Positions 8,940 through 17,895 of a stretch of DNA of 64,000 nt are shown here, piece after piece. Source of the stretch: Burkholderia sp. BCC0506 (GTDB taxonomy: Bacteria; Pseudomonadota; Gammaproteobacteria; Burkholderiales; Burkholderiaceae). Every line of letters starts with the position of its first letter. Within the stretch, counting starts at the first letter, position 1. Both the position numbers and the translations under genes were made by a program. The notes below the pieces were generated by a model. That model was not told the DNA's origin, searched no databases, and saw nothing but the letters and a program-made list of their open reading frames with translations. The stretch is taken from NCBI RefSeq assembly GCF_902833145.1, contig NZ_CADFEN010000001.1, forward strand, positions 497,994 to 561,993, in the 5' to 3' direction.

Positions 8940-9099
8940 GGGAAGGCAGGACTCTCGTCAGGTGTCAGCGGTGAGTTCATGCTAACGGGCGAGAAATCCG
9001 CATGCGTCTTCAATTTGCGGCCCGAAACGTATGCGCGCGGCGTTTGCACGGGGCGCTTCGGCATTTTCTGCTGCGCGCCCGGCGGGCCGGGCGCGCACG

Positions 9100-10026
9100 T
9101 CAGTAGCCGCGCGCGCGATCGACGACGCCGATCATCGGCTGGCCCGCGCGATGGCGCGCGAGGTTCGCGAGCACCGCATCGACCGCGGTGTCCGGCCGCG
9201 TCGCGCTCGCGATGTGCGGCGTGATGCGAATGCGCGGGTGCGTCCAGAACGGATGGCCGGCCGGCAGCGGTTCCGGGTCCGTCACGTCGAGGATCGCGCT
9301 GTCGAGGCGGCCGCTCGCGAGCGCCGCGAGCAGCGCCGCCGAATCCAGTTGCGGGCCGCGCCCGACCTGCACGAGCGACGCGCCGGTCGGCAGCGCATCG
9401 AACACGCGCGTGCCGAGCAGGCCGCGCGTGCTGTCGGTGAGCGGCAGCAGGCAGATCAGGATGTCGGTGCGGGCGAGAAATGCGTCGAGCGCCGCGTCGC
9501 CCGCGTAGCAGTCGACCCCGTCGAGCGTGCGCGGCGTGCGGCTCCAGCCGGCGCACGGGAAACCGAAGCGCCGCAGCGTGTCGAGCACGGCCTGGCCGAG
9601 CGTGCCGAGCCCGAGCACGCCGACGCGCCGCGACGCGGCCGCGCGCACGGGATGCTCGCGCCACACCTGGTCGCGCTGCTGCGCCGCATAGTCGAACAGG
9701 TCGCGATGGATCGTCAGCACGGCCTGCGTCACGTATTCGACCATTCCTTCGACGATGCCCGGCTCGATCATCCGCACGACGGGAATGTGCGCTGGCACGC
9801 GCGACAGGTCGAACTGGTCGATGCCGGCGCCGACCGAGAACACGACTTCGAGATTCGGCAGCAACGCGACCGGATCGTCGGGCGGCTGCCATGCGGCGAG
9901 ATAGCGGACGGCCTCGGCGTCGCCGAGGTCCGGCCAGATCCGGAACGGCAGATCGGGCGCCTGTTGCGCGAAGCGCGCCGCCCATTGCGCGCCGCGCACC
10001 GGGTCGGCCTTGTAGAGAAAGCTCAT
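9100..10026 (-). CDS. ghrA: GhrA-type glyoxylate/hydroxypyruvate reductase
   Basis: A 308-residue D-2-hydroxyacid dehydrogenase. The Rossmann motif GVLGLGTLG lies near residue 137. The catalytic Arg is in QVGRGPQLD, the acidic relay in DVTDPEPLP and the general acid His in RITPHIAS. It ends in VDRARGY, the same C-terminus as E. coli GhrA, which supports the GhrA subgroup. The enzyme reduces glyoxylate and hydroxypyruvate with NADPH in the cytoplasm. It lies 12 bases downstream of the two-domain GNAT gene and is probably co-transcribed with it; the next gene downstream, the aminotransferase, is 160 bases away and may have its own promoter. Confidence 0.85.
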   Translation of the reverse strand: MSFLYKADPVRGAQWAARFAQQAPDLPFRIWPDLGDAEAVRYLAAWQPPDDPVALLPNLEVVFSVGAGIDQFDLSRVPAHIPVVRMIEPGIVEGMVEYVTQAVLTIHRDLFDYAAQQRDQVWREHPVRAAASRRVGVLGLGTLGQAVLDTLRRFGFPCAGWSRTPRTLDGVDCYAGDAALDAFLARTDILICLLPLTDSTRGLLGTRVFDALPTGASLVQVGRGPQLDSAALLAALASGRLDSAILDVTDPEPLPAGHPFWTHPRIRITPHIASATRPDTAVDAVLANLARHRAGQPMIGVVDRARGY

Positions 10027-10038
10027 CGTGCGCCCCGA

Positions 10039-10899
10039 TCAACCGAGCGCCTGGTTCACGATCGCGAACGCGCGCAGCGCCGGGTCGCGTTCGGGTGCCG
10101 TGCCGCGGGCCATCGCGACGACGGTGTCGACGCGCGGCAGCCCGAGCCCTTGCAGCCAGTCGGACAGCCCGCTGTCGCCCGGCATGTCGAGCCGCACGAA
10201 CATGCCCTCGTGCAGCGCGAGCCAGTGGCTGATCAGCGCCTGCGCGCGCAGCGCATCCGGCGCGACCACCGGGCCGATCACGTGGCCGCGGCCGAAGCGG
10301 CGGAACAGCGCGAAGCCGAGCAGTTCGCCGTCGCGATCGAGCGCGATCCCGTTCGCGACGTCGAGCAGCGCATCGATCACCGCGCCGCGTTCGTAGCCGG
10401 CCGCGCGCGACGCGAGCGCGGCGAGGCGCGGCCCGTCGTTGTTGCCGAGCGGGCGCAGGCGCTCGCCGGGCGGCAGCGAGATCAGCGGCGGCTGGAACGC
10501 GGCGCCCTGGTGCTGGTCGATCGTACCGATCGCGTCGAATCCGAACTTCGCGTACAGCGGCTGGCCGGCCGGCGTCGCATGCAGAAAAATGGTCCGCGCG
10601 CCGAGGCTGTCGACCACGCGGGTCATCAGCTCGCGCCCGATGCCGCAGCCCTGGCGTTCGGGAGACACGATGACCATGCCGAGCGAGGCGTGCGATTCGC
10701 CGAAGCGCCAGCCGAACGCGGTACCGACGACGCCGGTTTCGTCCTCGGCGACGAAGCCGCTGCCGAGCTGGAACACGAAACGCCAGTCGTCGAGCCGGTG
10801 CGGCCACTTGACGGCCTCCGACAGGCGATGGGCGGCGATCAGGTCGGTTTCGGCGAACGGACGATAGGTGAGCGTGCGGGAAGGATTGAGGTCGGACAC
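10039..10899 (-). CDS. two-domain GNAT acetyltransferase
   Basis: A 286-residue protein with an N-terminal GNAT fold (acetyl-CoA loop near SPERQGCGIGRELM, strand AGQPLYAKFGF) and a second domain of about 130 residues containing FRRFGRGHVIGPVVAP and ending in FAIVNQALG. The C-terminal half looks like the Acetyltransf_18-type domain that follows GNAT in many proteobacterial proteins. GTG 10899 is chosen because GGAG lies about seven bases upstream; the open frame extends to 11238 but only through unlikely coding sequence. It precedes ghrA in the same operon. A truncated copy of its second domain occurs at 26690-26980. Substrate unknown. Confidence 0.8.
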   Translation of the reverse strand: MSDLNPSRTLTYRPFAETDLIAAHRLSEAVKWPHRLDDWRFVFQLGSGFVAEDETGVVGTAFGWRFGESHASLGMVIVSPERQGCGIGRELMTRVVDSLGARTIFLHATPAGQPLYAKFGFDAIGTIDQHQGAAFQPPLISLPPGERLRPLGNNDGPRLAALASRAAGYERGAVIDALLDVANGIALDRDGELLGFALFRRFGRGHVIGPVVAPDALRAQALISHWLALHEGMFVRLDMPGDSGLSDWLQGLGLPRVDTVVAMARGTAPERDPALRAFAIVNQALG

Positions 10900-11209
10900 G
10901 CCGGACTCCGGATGGGTGGAAATGACCCGTTCACTCTGCCAGCGCGGTGGCGGCGCGGATAGGACGATTCGCCTGTTTTCCGGCGCCGGCGGGCGAGCCC
11001 GCTGCGGGTGGCGCGGCGCCGACCGGCCGGCCCGGCTGCGCGACACGCGATCGCGCCGCAGATCGTGCTGCATGCGCCGCGCAACACGCGGCGATTGTGC
11101 GTTTTGAGTGGCGCCGAACGACGCGCACAGGATTTTTTGCCCTGATTCAATTTCGTACAACCCAGCCCGCCCCGGCGCTCCCGGGGCTTCACACCGACAG
11201 GACCTCACC

Positions 11210-11878
11210 ATGATCCAGTTTGAACCGAAGTACATCACCTTCGACTGCTACGGCACGCTGACCCATTTCCGGATGGCCGAGACGGCGCGCGAAATCTATG
11301 CGGACCGGCTGACGCCGGCGGCGATGGAGGCATTCGTGCGCGCGTTCGCCGCCTATCGGCTCGACGAGGTGCTCGGCGCATGGAAGCCGTACCGCGACGT
11401 GGTCGTCAACGCCGTCCGCCGCACCTGCGCGCGGATCGGCGTGAAGTTCGACGAAGCCGAGGCCGAACGCTTCTATCTGGCGGTGCCGACGTGGGGCCCG
11501 CACCCGGACGTGCCGGCCGGGCTGTCGCGGCTGGCGTCGAAGTACAAGCTCGTGATCCTGTCGAACGCGATGGACGAGCAGATCATGAGCAACGTCGACA
11601 AGCTCGGCGCACCGTTCCATGCGGTGTTCACCGCGCAGCAGGCGCAGTCGTACAAGCCGCGCATGCAGGGCTTCGAATACATGTTCGACAAGCTCGGCTG
11701 CAAGCCGGAGGACGTGCTGCACGTGTCGTCGAGCCTGCGCTACGACCTGATGACGGCCGACGATCTCGGGATCAAGCACAAGGCGTTCGTGAACCGCGGC
11801 CACGAGCCGGGCACGCCGTTCTACAACTATTACGAAGTGTCGGACATCGGCCAGCTCGCGACGCAGCTCGGGCTGTAA
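11210..11878 (+). CDS. type II haloacid dehalogenase (HAD superfamily)
   Basis: A 222-residue HAD hydrolase of the (S)-2-haloacid dehalogenase branch. The nucleophile Asp lies in FDCYGTLT (residues 9-16), motif II is ILSNAMDE, the motif III lysine is in YKPRMQGFEYMF, and VSSSLRYDLMTADDLG is the acidic motif IV region. The family hydrolyses 2-haloalkanoates; some members are phosphatases, so the substrate stays open. ATG 11210 is preceded by AGGA. A GC-rich hairpin (CCCCGG and CCGGGG) lies in the presumed leader about 25 bases upstream. The gene is monocistronic and read away from the GNAT gene. Confidence 0.8.
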   Translation: MIQFEPKYITFDCYGTLTHFRMAETAREIYADRLTPAAMEAFVRAFAAYRLDEVLGAWKPYRDVVVNAVRRTCARIGVKFDEAEAERFYLAVPTWGPHPDVPAGLSRLASKYKLVILSNAMDEQIMSNVDKLGAPFHAVFTAQQAQSYKPRMQGFEYMFDKLGCKPEDVLHVSSSLRYDLMTADDLGIKHKAFVNRGHEPGTPFYNYYEVSDIGQLATQLGL

Positions 11879-11995
11879 GCCCGCTGCGCCGGCCGATTCA
11901 TCGATCGTCGCGACGGGGGCGGCCGCGATGCCGCCGGGGCCCGTCGCGCGTTCGATCAGCGCACGAAACGAGGGTAATTACCGATATTGAATCGT

Positions 11996-12022
11996 TCAAG
12001 GCCCGGCCGCCCGGGCCGATAT
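11996..12022 (+). promoter_or_regulatory. sigma-28 (FliA)-like promoter before chemoreceptor
   Basis: TCAA at 11996-11999 is separated by exactly 15 bases from GCCGATAT at 12015-12022. The FliA consensus is TAAA, 15 bases, GCCGATAA. Its place 35 bases before a chemoreceptor start codon fits class-3 flagellar control. The match is by eye. Confidence 0.6.
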
Positions 12023-12056
12023 CTGTACCGAACGGTTAATATTGCGAGGCCCCCGC

Positions 12057-13595
12057 ATGAAGTTGTCCACGAAACTGCTGATGCTCGTCGTCGCGGCGCT
12101 GCTCGGTATCGTATTGCTCGCCGCGTTGTCGCTGCACACGCTGCGCGACGCGCTGATCGACAGCCGCCGCGAAGAGATCGTGATTCTGCTGACCAAGGCC
12201 GAGCATCTGGTCGATTCGTATCGCGCGATGCAGACGAACGGCACGCTCACGCAGGAGCAGGCGCAGCAGCAGGCCAAGGCCGCGCTGGCGGCGCTCAACG
12301 CGAATTCGAAGAGCTACTTCTGGGTCACGACGTCCGACGGCGTCAACCTCGTGCACCCGAACGCGAAGTTCATCGGCACGCGCGCGAAAGGCAACCGCAC
12401 GACCGGCGGCCTGACCGACAGCGAGGCGTATCGCGCGGGGATGGCGCAGGCGCATTTCGCGCTCGTCGACGTGCTGATCAAGCGCAGCCCCGACGCTGAC
12501 CTGGAGCCGAAGCTCCAGGGCGTGGTCGCGATTCCGGACTGGGACTGGTGGATCGGCACGGGATTCTTCTACGACGACATCAATGCGGCGTTTACCCGGC
12601 TCGCGATGGTGCTGGGCGCCGTCACGCTCGTCATCGCCGCGGCGCTCGCGGCGATTGCGTGGGGAGTGCTGCGCAGCGTCAGGCGCACGCTCGGCGGGGA
12701 GCCGGCGCATGCGACGCAGATCGCCGCCCGCATCGCCGCCGGCGAACTGGACGTGCAGTTCGATACCGCGCACGCCGCGCCGGGCAGCCTGCTCGTCGCG
12801 CTGGGCGACATGAAGGCGCGGCTGACCGAAACCATCGCCGAGATCCAGGCCACGACCCACTCGATCGCCACCGGCACCGGCGAGATCGCGCAAGGCAACC
12901 TGGACCTGTCGCAGCGCACGGAGCAGCAGGCCGCGTCGCTGCAGGAAACGGCCGCCAGCATGGAGCAGATCACGTCCACGGTCAAACAGAACGCCGACAA
13001 CGCGCGCCAGGCGAATGCGCTCGTGAACCAGGCGAAGGATGCGACCGAACTCGGCGGCGCCGCCGTGCAGGCGGTCGTCGAGACGATGCGGCAGATTTCG
13101 GACGGATCGGTGCGGATCGCCGACATCACCGTCGTCATCGAAAGCATCGCATTCCAGACCAACATTCTCGCGCTCAACGCCGCGGTGGAAGCCGCGCGGG
13201 CCGGCGAGGAGGGGCGCGGGTTCGCCGTCGTCGCGTCGGAGGTGCGCTCGCTCGCGCAACGCAGCGCCGCGGCCGCGAAGGACATCAAGGGGTTGATCGA
13301 CGCGTCGGTCGAGCGGGCCGGCAGCGGCAGCCGGCTCGTCGAGACGGCCGGTGAGCGCATGACGGAGATCGTCCGGTCGATCGACCGGGTGGCCGACATC
13401 ATGGGCGAGATTTCGGCGGCATCGGCCGAGCAAAGCACCGGCATCGAACAGATCGGGCTGGCGGTCGCGCAGATGGACGAAGTCACCCAGCAGAACGCCG
13501 CGCTCGTCGAGCAGGCAGCCGCCGCCGCATCGTCGCTGGACGAACAGGCGGCGCGCCTGCGGGCCGCCGTATCGGTGTTCCGGCTCGCAGCGTGA
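12057..13595 (+). CDS. methyl-accepting chemotaxis protein, single-Cache type
   Basis: A 512-residue chemoreceptor. Residues 1-25 form the first membrane segment. Residues about 30-185 form a periplasmic single-Cache (sCache_2-like) sensor, with [21 protein letters not shown] and [15 protein letters not shown] second membrane segment lies at about 187-210. A short HAMP-like linker then leads to the cytoplasmic signalling coiled coil, whose hairpin tip contains [21 protein letters not shown] and [16 protein letters not shown]. There is no C-terminal CheR-docking pentapeptide; the protein ends FRLAA. The single-Cache domain of this subtype often binds small carboxylates. ATG 12057 follows GAGG. 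The sigma-28-like promoter upstream ties it to motility. Confidence 0.9.
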   Translation: MKLSTKLLMLVVAALLGIVLLAALSLHTLRDALIDSRREEIVILLTKAEHLVDSYRAMQTNGTLTQEQAQQQAKAALAALNANSKSYFWVTTSDGVNLVHPNAKFIGTRAKGNRTTGGLTDSEAYRAGMAQAHFALVDVLIKRSPDADLEPKLQGVVAIPDWDWWIGTGFFYDDINAAFTRLAMVLGAVTLVIAAALAAIAWGVLRSVRRTLGGEPAHATQIAARIAAGELDVQFDTAHAAPGSLLVALGDMKARLTETIAEIQATTHSIATGTGEIAQGNLDLSQRTEQQAASLQETAASMEQITSTVKQNADNARQANALVNQAKDATELGGAAVQAVVETMRQISDGSVRIADITVVIESIAFQTNILALNAAVEAARAGEEGRGFAVVASEVRSLAQRSAAAAKDIKGLIDASVERAGSGSRLVETAGERMTEIVRSIDRVADIMGEISAASAEQSTGIEQIGLAVAQMDEVTQQNAALVEQAAAAASSLDEQAARLRAAVSVFRLAA

Positions 13596-13927
13596 CGGCT
13601 TCGTGCCGTCCGCAGGCAGCCGGCGCATCGTCGCGCCGCCTTCGCGCCGCGTCGGCGCACGCCCGGCGTGCGCGTCGGCATGCCGGTGACGCACGGCGCC
13701 CCCATTCCTGACAACTCAACTGCACGACTTGCGTGCGCCCGCTTTCCGGGCAGTTCCGTCATCTTCCTGTTTGTCTCGCCAAGCCGCTCCGATCGAGCGG
13801 CATTCCTCTGAGCTTTCATCCGCGACGTGCGGTCGCGACCGCCACCGCTGACACTTGCGCGTGCGGCAATCTGCCGCAACGTGCCGCTCGCTTCAGCCCT
13901 CGCCGGCATGCGCACCCGCATTCGACA

Positions 13928-13946
13928 CAAACGTGCGGTTTGCACG
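13928..13946 (+). promoter_or_regulatory. 19-bp candidate operator, copy 1
   Basis: CAAACGTGCGGTTTGCACG. It matches the element at 19836-19854 at 15 of 19 positions in the same orientation, and contains the symmetric pair CAAAC and GTTTG. It lies about 360 bases before the solute-binding protein gene. A regulator-binding role is inferred. Confidence 0.4.
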
Positions 13947-14114
13947 AGCCAAACGCGCGCCGGATGCCGAACGGGCAATTTTGTCGGCGCAATCTGCGGC
14001 GGCTGCGGCTTTACGATTTCCTGCATCGACACGGGTTCGGCAGCCGCCGCGACACGCCGCCGCGCGAACGGCGATGCGTGCGCGCCCGCAGCAATTCATG
14101 CTGCGCGGGCGGCC

Positions 14115-14185
14115 CAAAACGGTCGATTCGTATCGTGCGGGCGCCTCGAATCGGGACAACCGGCATTTTGGCGATGCTTAAATGA
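14115..14185 (+). promoter_or_regulatory. promoter block shared with 19836-19906
   Basis: The block begins with CAAAACGG and ends with TTAAATGA exactly 71 bases later. The same two ends with the same spacing occur upstream of the FAD oxidoreductase at 19957. TTAAAT (14178-14183) could serve as a -10 element. No good -35 is visible, as expected for an activator-dependent promoter. Confidence 0.4.
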
Positions 14186-14291
14186 ATTGCATGCGTACGA
14201 CGTCGCGCCCGCCACCAGCAAGCGGGCGCGGCGCGATTGAACAACCACGCTGGACCCTTGGACCCACTTCCCACAGTCAGGAGCAGTTCGG

Positions 14292-15875
14292 ATGAGCGAC
14301 GATATCGACAAAGACGGCAAGGGCGGCTTCACGCGCCGCGACATGATGAAGGTCATGGCGGCGGGCGGCATGATGGCCGCCGGTGCCGGCGGACTGCTGA
14401 TGACCCCCGACTCGGCGTTCGCCGCACCCGCGCCGAAGCGCGGCGGCAAGATCCGGGTCGCGAACGAATCCGGCTCGACCGCCGATACGCTCGACCCGGC
14501 CAAGGGCTCGACGGGCGCGGACTACACGCGCTTCTTCATGTTCTACAGCGGCCTCACGCAGCTCGATGCGAGCCTCACGCCGCAGATGAACCTCGCCGAG
14601 TCGCTGCAGACGACCGATGCGAAGACCTGGATCATCAAGCTGCGCAAGGGCGTCACGTTCCACGACGGCAAGCCGGTCGGCCCGGCCGACGTGGTGTATT
14701 CGCTGATGCGCCACAAGAACCCGGCCACCGCGTCGAAGGTCAAGCCGCTTGCCGAACAGTTCGCGGATGCGAAGGCGACCGGCCCCGACGAAGTCACGTT
14801 GACGCTCGCGAGCGCGAACGCGGATCTGCCCGTCATCCTCGCGACGCCGCAGCTCGTGATCGTCAAGGACGGCACGACCGACTTCAGCACCGGTATCGGC
14901 TGCGGCCCGTACAAGCTGAAGTCGTTCAAGCCGGGCGTGTCGACCGTCGGCGTGCGCAACGACAGCTACTTCAAGCCGGGCCGGCCGTATCTCGACGAGA
15001 TCGAGCTGATCGGCATCAGCGACAGCGCCGCGCGCCTGAACGCGCTGCTGTCGGGCGACGTGCACCTGATCAACGCGATCGACCCGCGCTCGACGCAGCG
15101 GGTTTCGTCGACGCCGGGCTACGCGCTGAAGGAAACCAAGTCGGGCCTCTATACCGACCTGATCATGCGCAGCGACAACCCGATCGTCGCGAATCCCGAT
15201 TTCGTCGAAGGGATGAAGTACCTGTTCGATCGCGAGCAGATCCGCTCGGCGGTGTTCCGCGGCTACTCGGTGATCGGCAGCGACCAGCCGATTCCGCCGG
15301 GGCATCGCTACTTCAACGCGTCGCTGCCGCAGCGGCCGCACGATCCGGACAAGGCGAAATTCCTGCTCCAGAAGGCGGGCGCGCTCGGCGCCACGCTGCC
15401 GCCGATCTACGCGACGTCCGACGCGAACGGGTCGATCGAAATGGCCGTGCTGCTGCAGCAGGCCGGCCAGAAGATCGGGCTGAACCTGCAGGTCAACCGC
15501 GCGTCGCCCGACGGCTACTGGTCGAACCACTGGATGAAGCACCCGCTCACGTTCGGCAACATCAACCCGCGCTCAAGCGCCGACGTGCTGTTCACGCAGT
15601 TCTTCAAGTCGGATGCGCCGTGGAACGAATCGGGCTGGAAGAACGCGAAGTTCGACCAGCTGCTGCTCGCCGCGCGCTCGGAAACCGACGACGCGAAGCG
15701 CAAGCAGATGTACGGCGACATGCAGGTGATCGTGTCGCAGCAGGGCCGGCTCGGCATTCCGGCGTTCATCAGCTTCCTCGACGGGTACGACAAGCGGCTC
15801 GCGGGCCTCGGTTCGATCCCGACCGGCGGGATGATGGGCTTCATGTTCGCCGAGAACGTGTGGTGGAACGCATGA
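14292..15875 (+). CDS. ABC transporter solute-binding protein, SBP_bac_5 family
   Basis: A 527-residue periplasmic binding protein of the oligopeptide/dipeptide class. The N-terminus FTRRDMMKVMAAGGMMAAGA is a Tat signal with the twin arginine at residues 15-16 and likely cleavage after AFA near residue 46. KRGGKIRVANESGSTADTLDPA starts the mature lobe, and LRKGVTFHDGKPVGPADVVYS is the family hallmark. Members bind peptides, but also nickel, opines, polyamine conjugates and glycosides, so the ligand is open. AGGAG precedes ATG 14292. It leads an operon with two permeases and a double ATPase. Context (amine oxidases, amidohydrolase) suggests an amine- or amide-containing ligand. Confidence 0.9.
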   Translation: MSDDIDKDGKGGFTRRDMMKVMAAGGMMAAGAGGLLMTPDSAFAAPAPKRGGKIRVANESGSTADTLDPAKGSTGADYTRFFMFYSGLTQLDASLTPQMNLAESLQTTDAKTWIIKLRKGVTFHDGKPVGPADVVYSLMRHKNPATASKVKPLAEQFADAKATGPDEVTLTLASANADLPVILATPQLVIVKDGTTDFSTGIGCGPYKLKSFKPGVSTVGVRNDSYFKPGRPYLDEIELIGISDSAARLNALLSGDVHLINAIDPRSTQRVSSTPGYALKETKSGLYTDLIMRSDNPIVANPDFVEGMKYLFDREQIRSAVFRGYSVIGSDQPIPPGHRYFNASLPQRPHDPDKAKFLLQKAGALGATLPPIYATSDANGSIEMAVLLQQAGQKIGLNLQVNRASPDGYWSNHWMKHPLTFGNINPRSSADVLFTQFFKSDAPWNESGWKNAKFDQLLLAARSETDDAKRKQMYGDMQVIVSQQGRLGIPAFISFLDGYDKRLAGLGSIPTGGMMGFMFAENVWWNA

Positions 15876-15954
15876 CGTCGTGGCTGGCCGCCGTCGCGCG
15901 GCCGGTGCGGGCCACCGCGCCGGCCACGCGCGGCCTTTTCGGGAGTGCCGCTCC

Positions 15955-16908
15955 ATGAACCGGATTCTCATCGGGCTGATCGGCCGGCGCATCGCGGTCA
16001 CCGCGCTGACGCTGCTGATCGTGTCCGCGATCATCTTCACGATCACGAACCTGCTGCCGGGCGACGCCGCGCAGGCCGCGCTCGGCCAGTCGGCGACACC
16101 GGAGACGGTCGCCGCGCTGCGCCAGCAGTTCGGTCTCGACATGCCGGCGCACGTACGGTACGTGCACTGGCTCGGCGGTCTGTTGCACGGCGATTTCGGC
16201 CGGTCGCTGTCCGGCGACATGCCGGTGTCGGAGCTGATCGGCGGGCGCCTGCCGAAGTCGCTCGCGCTGGCGGCGATCACGACCGCCGTGTCGGTGCCGA
16301 TCGCGCTGCTGCTCGGGATCGTCGCGGCGGTCAAGCGCGAGTCGGTGATCGACCGCGCGATCAGCCTCGGCACGCTGTCGCTCGTCGCGACGCCGGAATT
16401 CCTGATCGCGACGGTCGCCGTGCTCGTGTTCGCGGTGAAGCTGCGCTGGCTGTCCGCGCTGTCGTACGGCGGCCCGATCGACAGCCTGCACGACTTCCTG
16501 CGTGCATATGCGATGCCGGTGCTGACGCTCTGCGCGGTCGTGATCGCGCAGATGGCGCGCATGACGCGCGCCGCGGTGATCGAGCAGTTGAGCGCGTCGT
16601 ACGTCGAGATGGCCACGTTGAAGGGCGCGAGCCCCGCGCGCGTCGTGCTGCGCCATGCGCTGCCGAACGCGATCGGCCCGATCGCCAATGCGATCGCGTT
16701 GAGTCTGTCGTATCTGCTCGGCGGCGTGATCGTCGTCGAGACGATCTTCAACTATCCGGGCCTCGCGAGCCTGATGGTCGACGCCGTCAGCAACCGCGAC
16801 TTCCCGCTGGTCCAGGCGTGCACGCTGATCTTCTGCGTCGCTTACCTGACGCTCGTGCTGTTCGCCGACCTGTGCTCGATCGTGTCGAACCCGCGACTGC
16901 GCACCTGA
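15955..16908 (+). CDS. ABC transporter permease, DppB type
   Basis: A 317-residue inner-membrane permease with about six membrane segments. GDFGRSLSGDMPVSELIGGRLPKSL is the typical DppB/OppB periplasmic loop. The cytoplasmic EAA loop appears as YVEMATLKGASPARVVLRHALPN, which docks on the ATPase. ATG 15955 follows GGGAG; a longer frame from 15880 overlaps no ribosome site. It is second in the operon, 79 bases after the binding protein. Confidence 0.9.
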   Translation: MNRILIGLIGRRIAVTALTLLIVSAIIFTITNLLPGDAAQAALGQSATPETVAALRQQFGLDMPAHVRYVHWLGGLLHGDFGRSLSGDMPVSELIGGRLPKSLALAAITTAVSVPIALLLGIVAAVKRESVIDRAISLGTLSLVATPEFLIATVAVLVFAVKLRWLSALSYGGPIDSLHDFLRAYAMPVLTLCAVVIAQMARMTRAAVIEQLSASYVEMATLKGASPARVVLRHALPNAIGPIANAIALSLSYLLGGVIVVETIFNYPGLASLMVDAVSNRDFPLVQACTLIFCVAYLTLVLFADLCSIVSNPRLRT

Positions 16909-16938
16909 GTGTTTCGTCTTCCTTCCGAGATGCCGCCC

Positions 16939-17895
16939 ATGCAACCGATCGAACCCGTACAACGCAGCAGCGCGCTGCCGCCCTCCGGCGATCCGCCCCT
17001 GGGGCGGGGCAGCGTGCCGCCTGCCGCGCCTGCCCCCGACCGGCCGCGCCAGCGTCGCGCCGCGCGCCTCGCCTTGACGGCCGGCGGCCGCGTCGGCCTG
17101 TCGATGGTCGGCCTGATGCTGTTCGTCGCCGTGTTCGCGCCGCTGATCGCGCCGCATGACGTCGGCGCGATCGTCACGCCCGACGTGTTCGCGCCGTTCA
17201 GCGCGAAGCTGCCGTTCGGCTCCGACTTCCTCGGCCGCGACATGCTGAGCCGGATCCTGTACGGCACGCGGCTCACCGTGCTGCTCGCGCTGGCCGCGGT
17301 GCTGCTCGCCGCGCTGACCGGCACGACGCTCGGGCTGCTCGCGACCGTGTCGGGCCGCGCGGTCGACGAGACGATGAGCCGGTTTCTCGACGCGCTCACG
17401 TCGATTCCGTCGAAGATGTTCGCGCTGATGTTCGTCGCCGCGTTCGGCTCGTCGTTGCCGCTGCTGGTCCTCACCGCCGCGGTCAGCTACATGCCGGGCT
17501 CGTACCGGATCGCGCGCGCGCTCGCCGTCAACATCAGCACGCTCGAATTCGTGCAGGTGGCCCGCGCGCGCGGCGAGAGCGCGCTGTACATCGCGTGCGT
17601 CGAGATGTTGCCGAACATGATCCATCCGATGCTGGCCGACACCGGGCTGCGCTTCACGTTCGTCGTGCTGCTGCTGAGCGGCCTGAGCTTTCTCGGGCTC
17701 GGCGTGCAGCCGCCGTATGCGGACCTCGGCTCGCTCGTGCGCGAGAACATCGCGAGCCTCGGCGACGGGTCGGCCGTCGCGATCATGCCCGCGGTCGCGA
17801 TCGCGATCCTGACGGTGGGCGTCAACCTGTTGATCGACGGTCTGCCGCATCGCGGCCGCCGCAAGGGTGCGGCCGGCGCCGCAGGAGGCCACTGA
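16939..17895 (+). CDS. ABC transporter permease, DppC type
   Basis: A 318-residue partner permease. After a Pro/Arg-rich cytoplasmic N-terminus comes the DppC hallmark SDFLGRDMLSRILYGTR, then about six membrane segments and the EAA loop FVQVARARGESALYIACVEMLPN. ATG 16939 is preferred; ATG 16930 and GTG 16909, which directly abuts the upstream stop, are alternatives. Its stop overlaps the ATPase start by one base (TGATG), indicating translational coupling. Confidence 0.88.
   Translation: MQPIEPVQRSSALPPSGDPPLGRGSVPPAAPAPDRPRQRRAARLALTAGGRVGLSMVGLMLFVAVFAPLIAPHDVGAIVTPDVFAPFSAKLPFGSDFLGRDMLSRILYGTRLTVLLALAAVLLAALTGTTLGLLATVSGRAVDETMSRFLDALTSIPSKMFALMFVAAFGSSLPLLVLTAAVSYMPGSYRIARALAVNISTLEFVQVARARGESALYIACVEMLPNMIHPMLADTGLRFTFVVLLLSGLSFLGLGVQPPYADLGSLVRENIASLGDGSAVAIMPAVAIAILTVGVNLLIDGLPHRGRRKGAAGAAGGH

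Larger units (their letters stand above)
13596..14291. other. long regulatory gap before ABC transporter operon
   Basis: About 700 bases contain no convincing gene; short frames (for example 13733-14185) lack a ribosome site and any family signal. It holds a 7-bp-arm palindrome at 13862-13878 (TGCGGCA, ATC, TGCCGCA), a 19-bp motif at 13928-13946 repeated near 19.84 kb, and a promoter-like block at 14115-14185. It is the probable control region of the transporter operon. Confidence 0.5.

Noticed and set aside
9031-10962. 643-codon plus-strand open frame over ghrA and the two-domain GNAT
   Set aside because: It is antisense to two well-supported genes, Arg-rich with no domain signal; it is a by-product of GC-rich third positions. 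The same holds for other long antisense frames, for example 17487-19853, 7479-9224, 12036-13694 and 57108-59204.
13733-14185. 150-codon plus-strand frame before the transporter operon
   Set aside because: No Shine-Dalgarno, low-complexity Arg/Cys/His composition, and it runs through the promoter-like block at 14115-14185.
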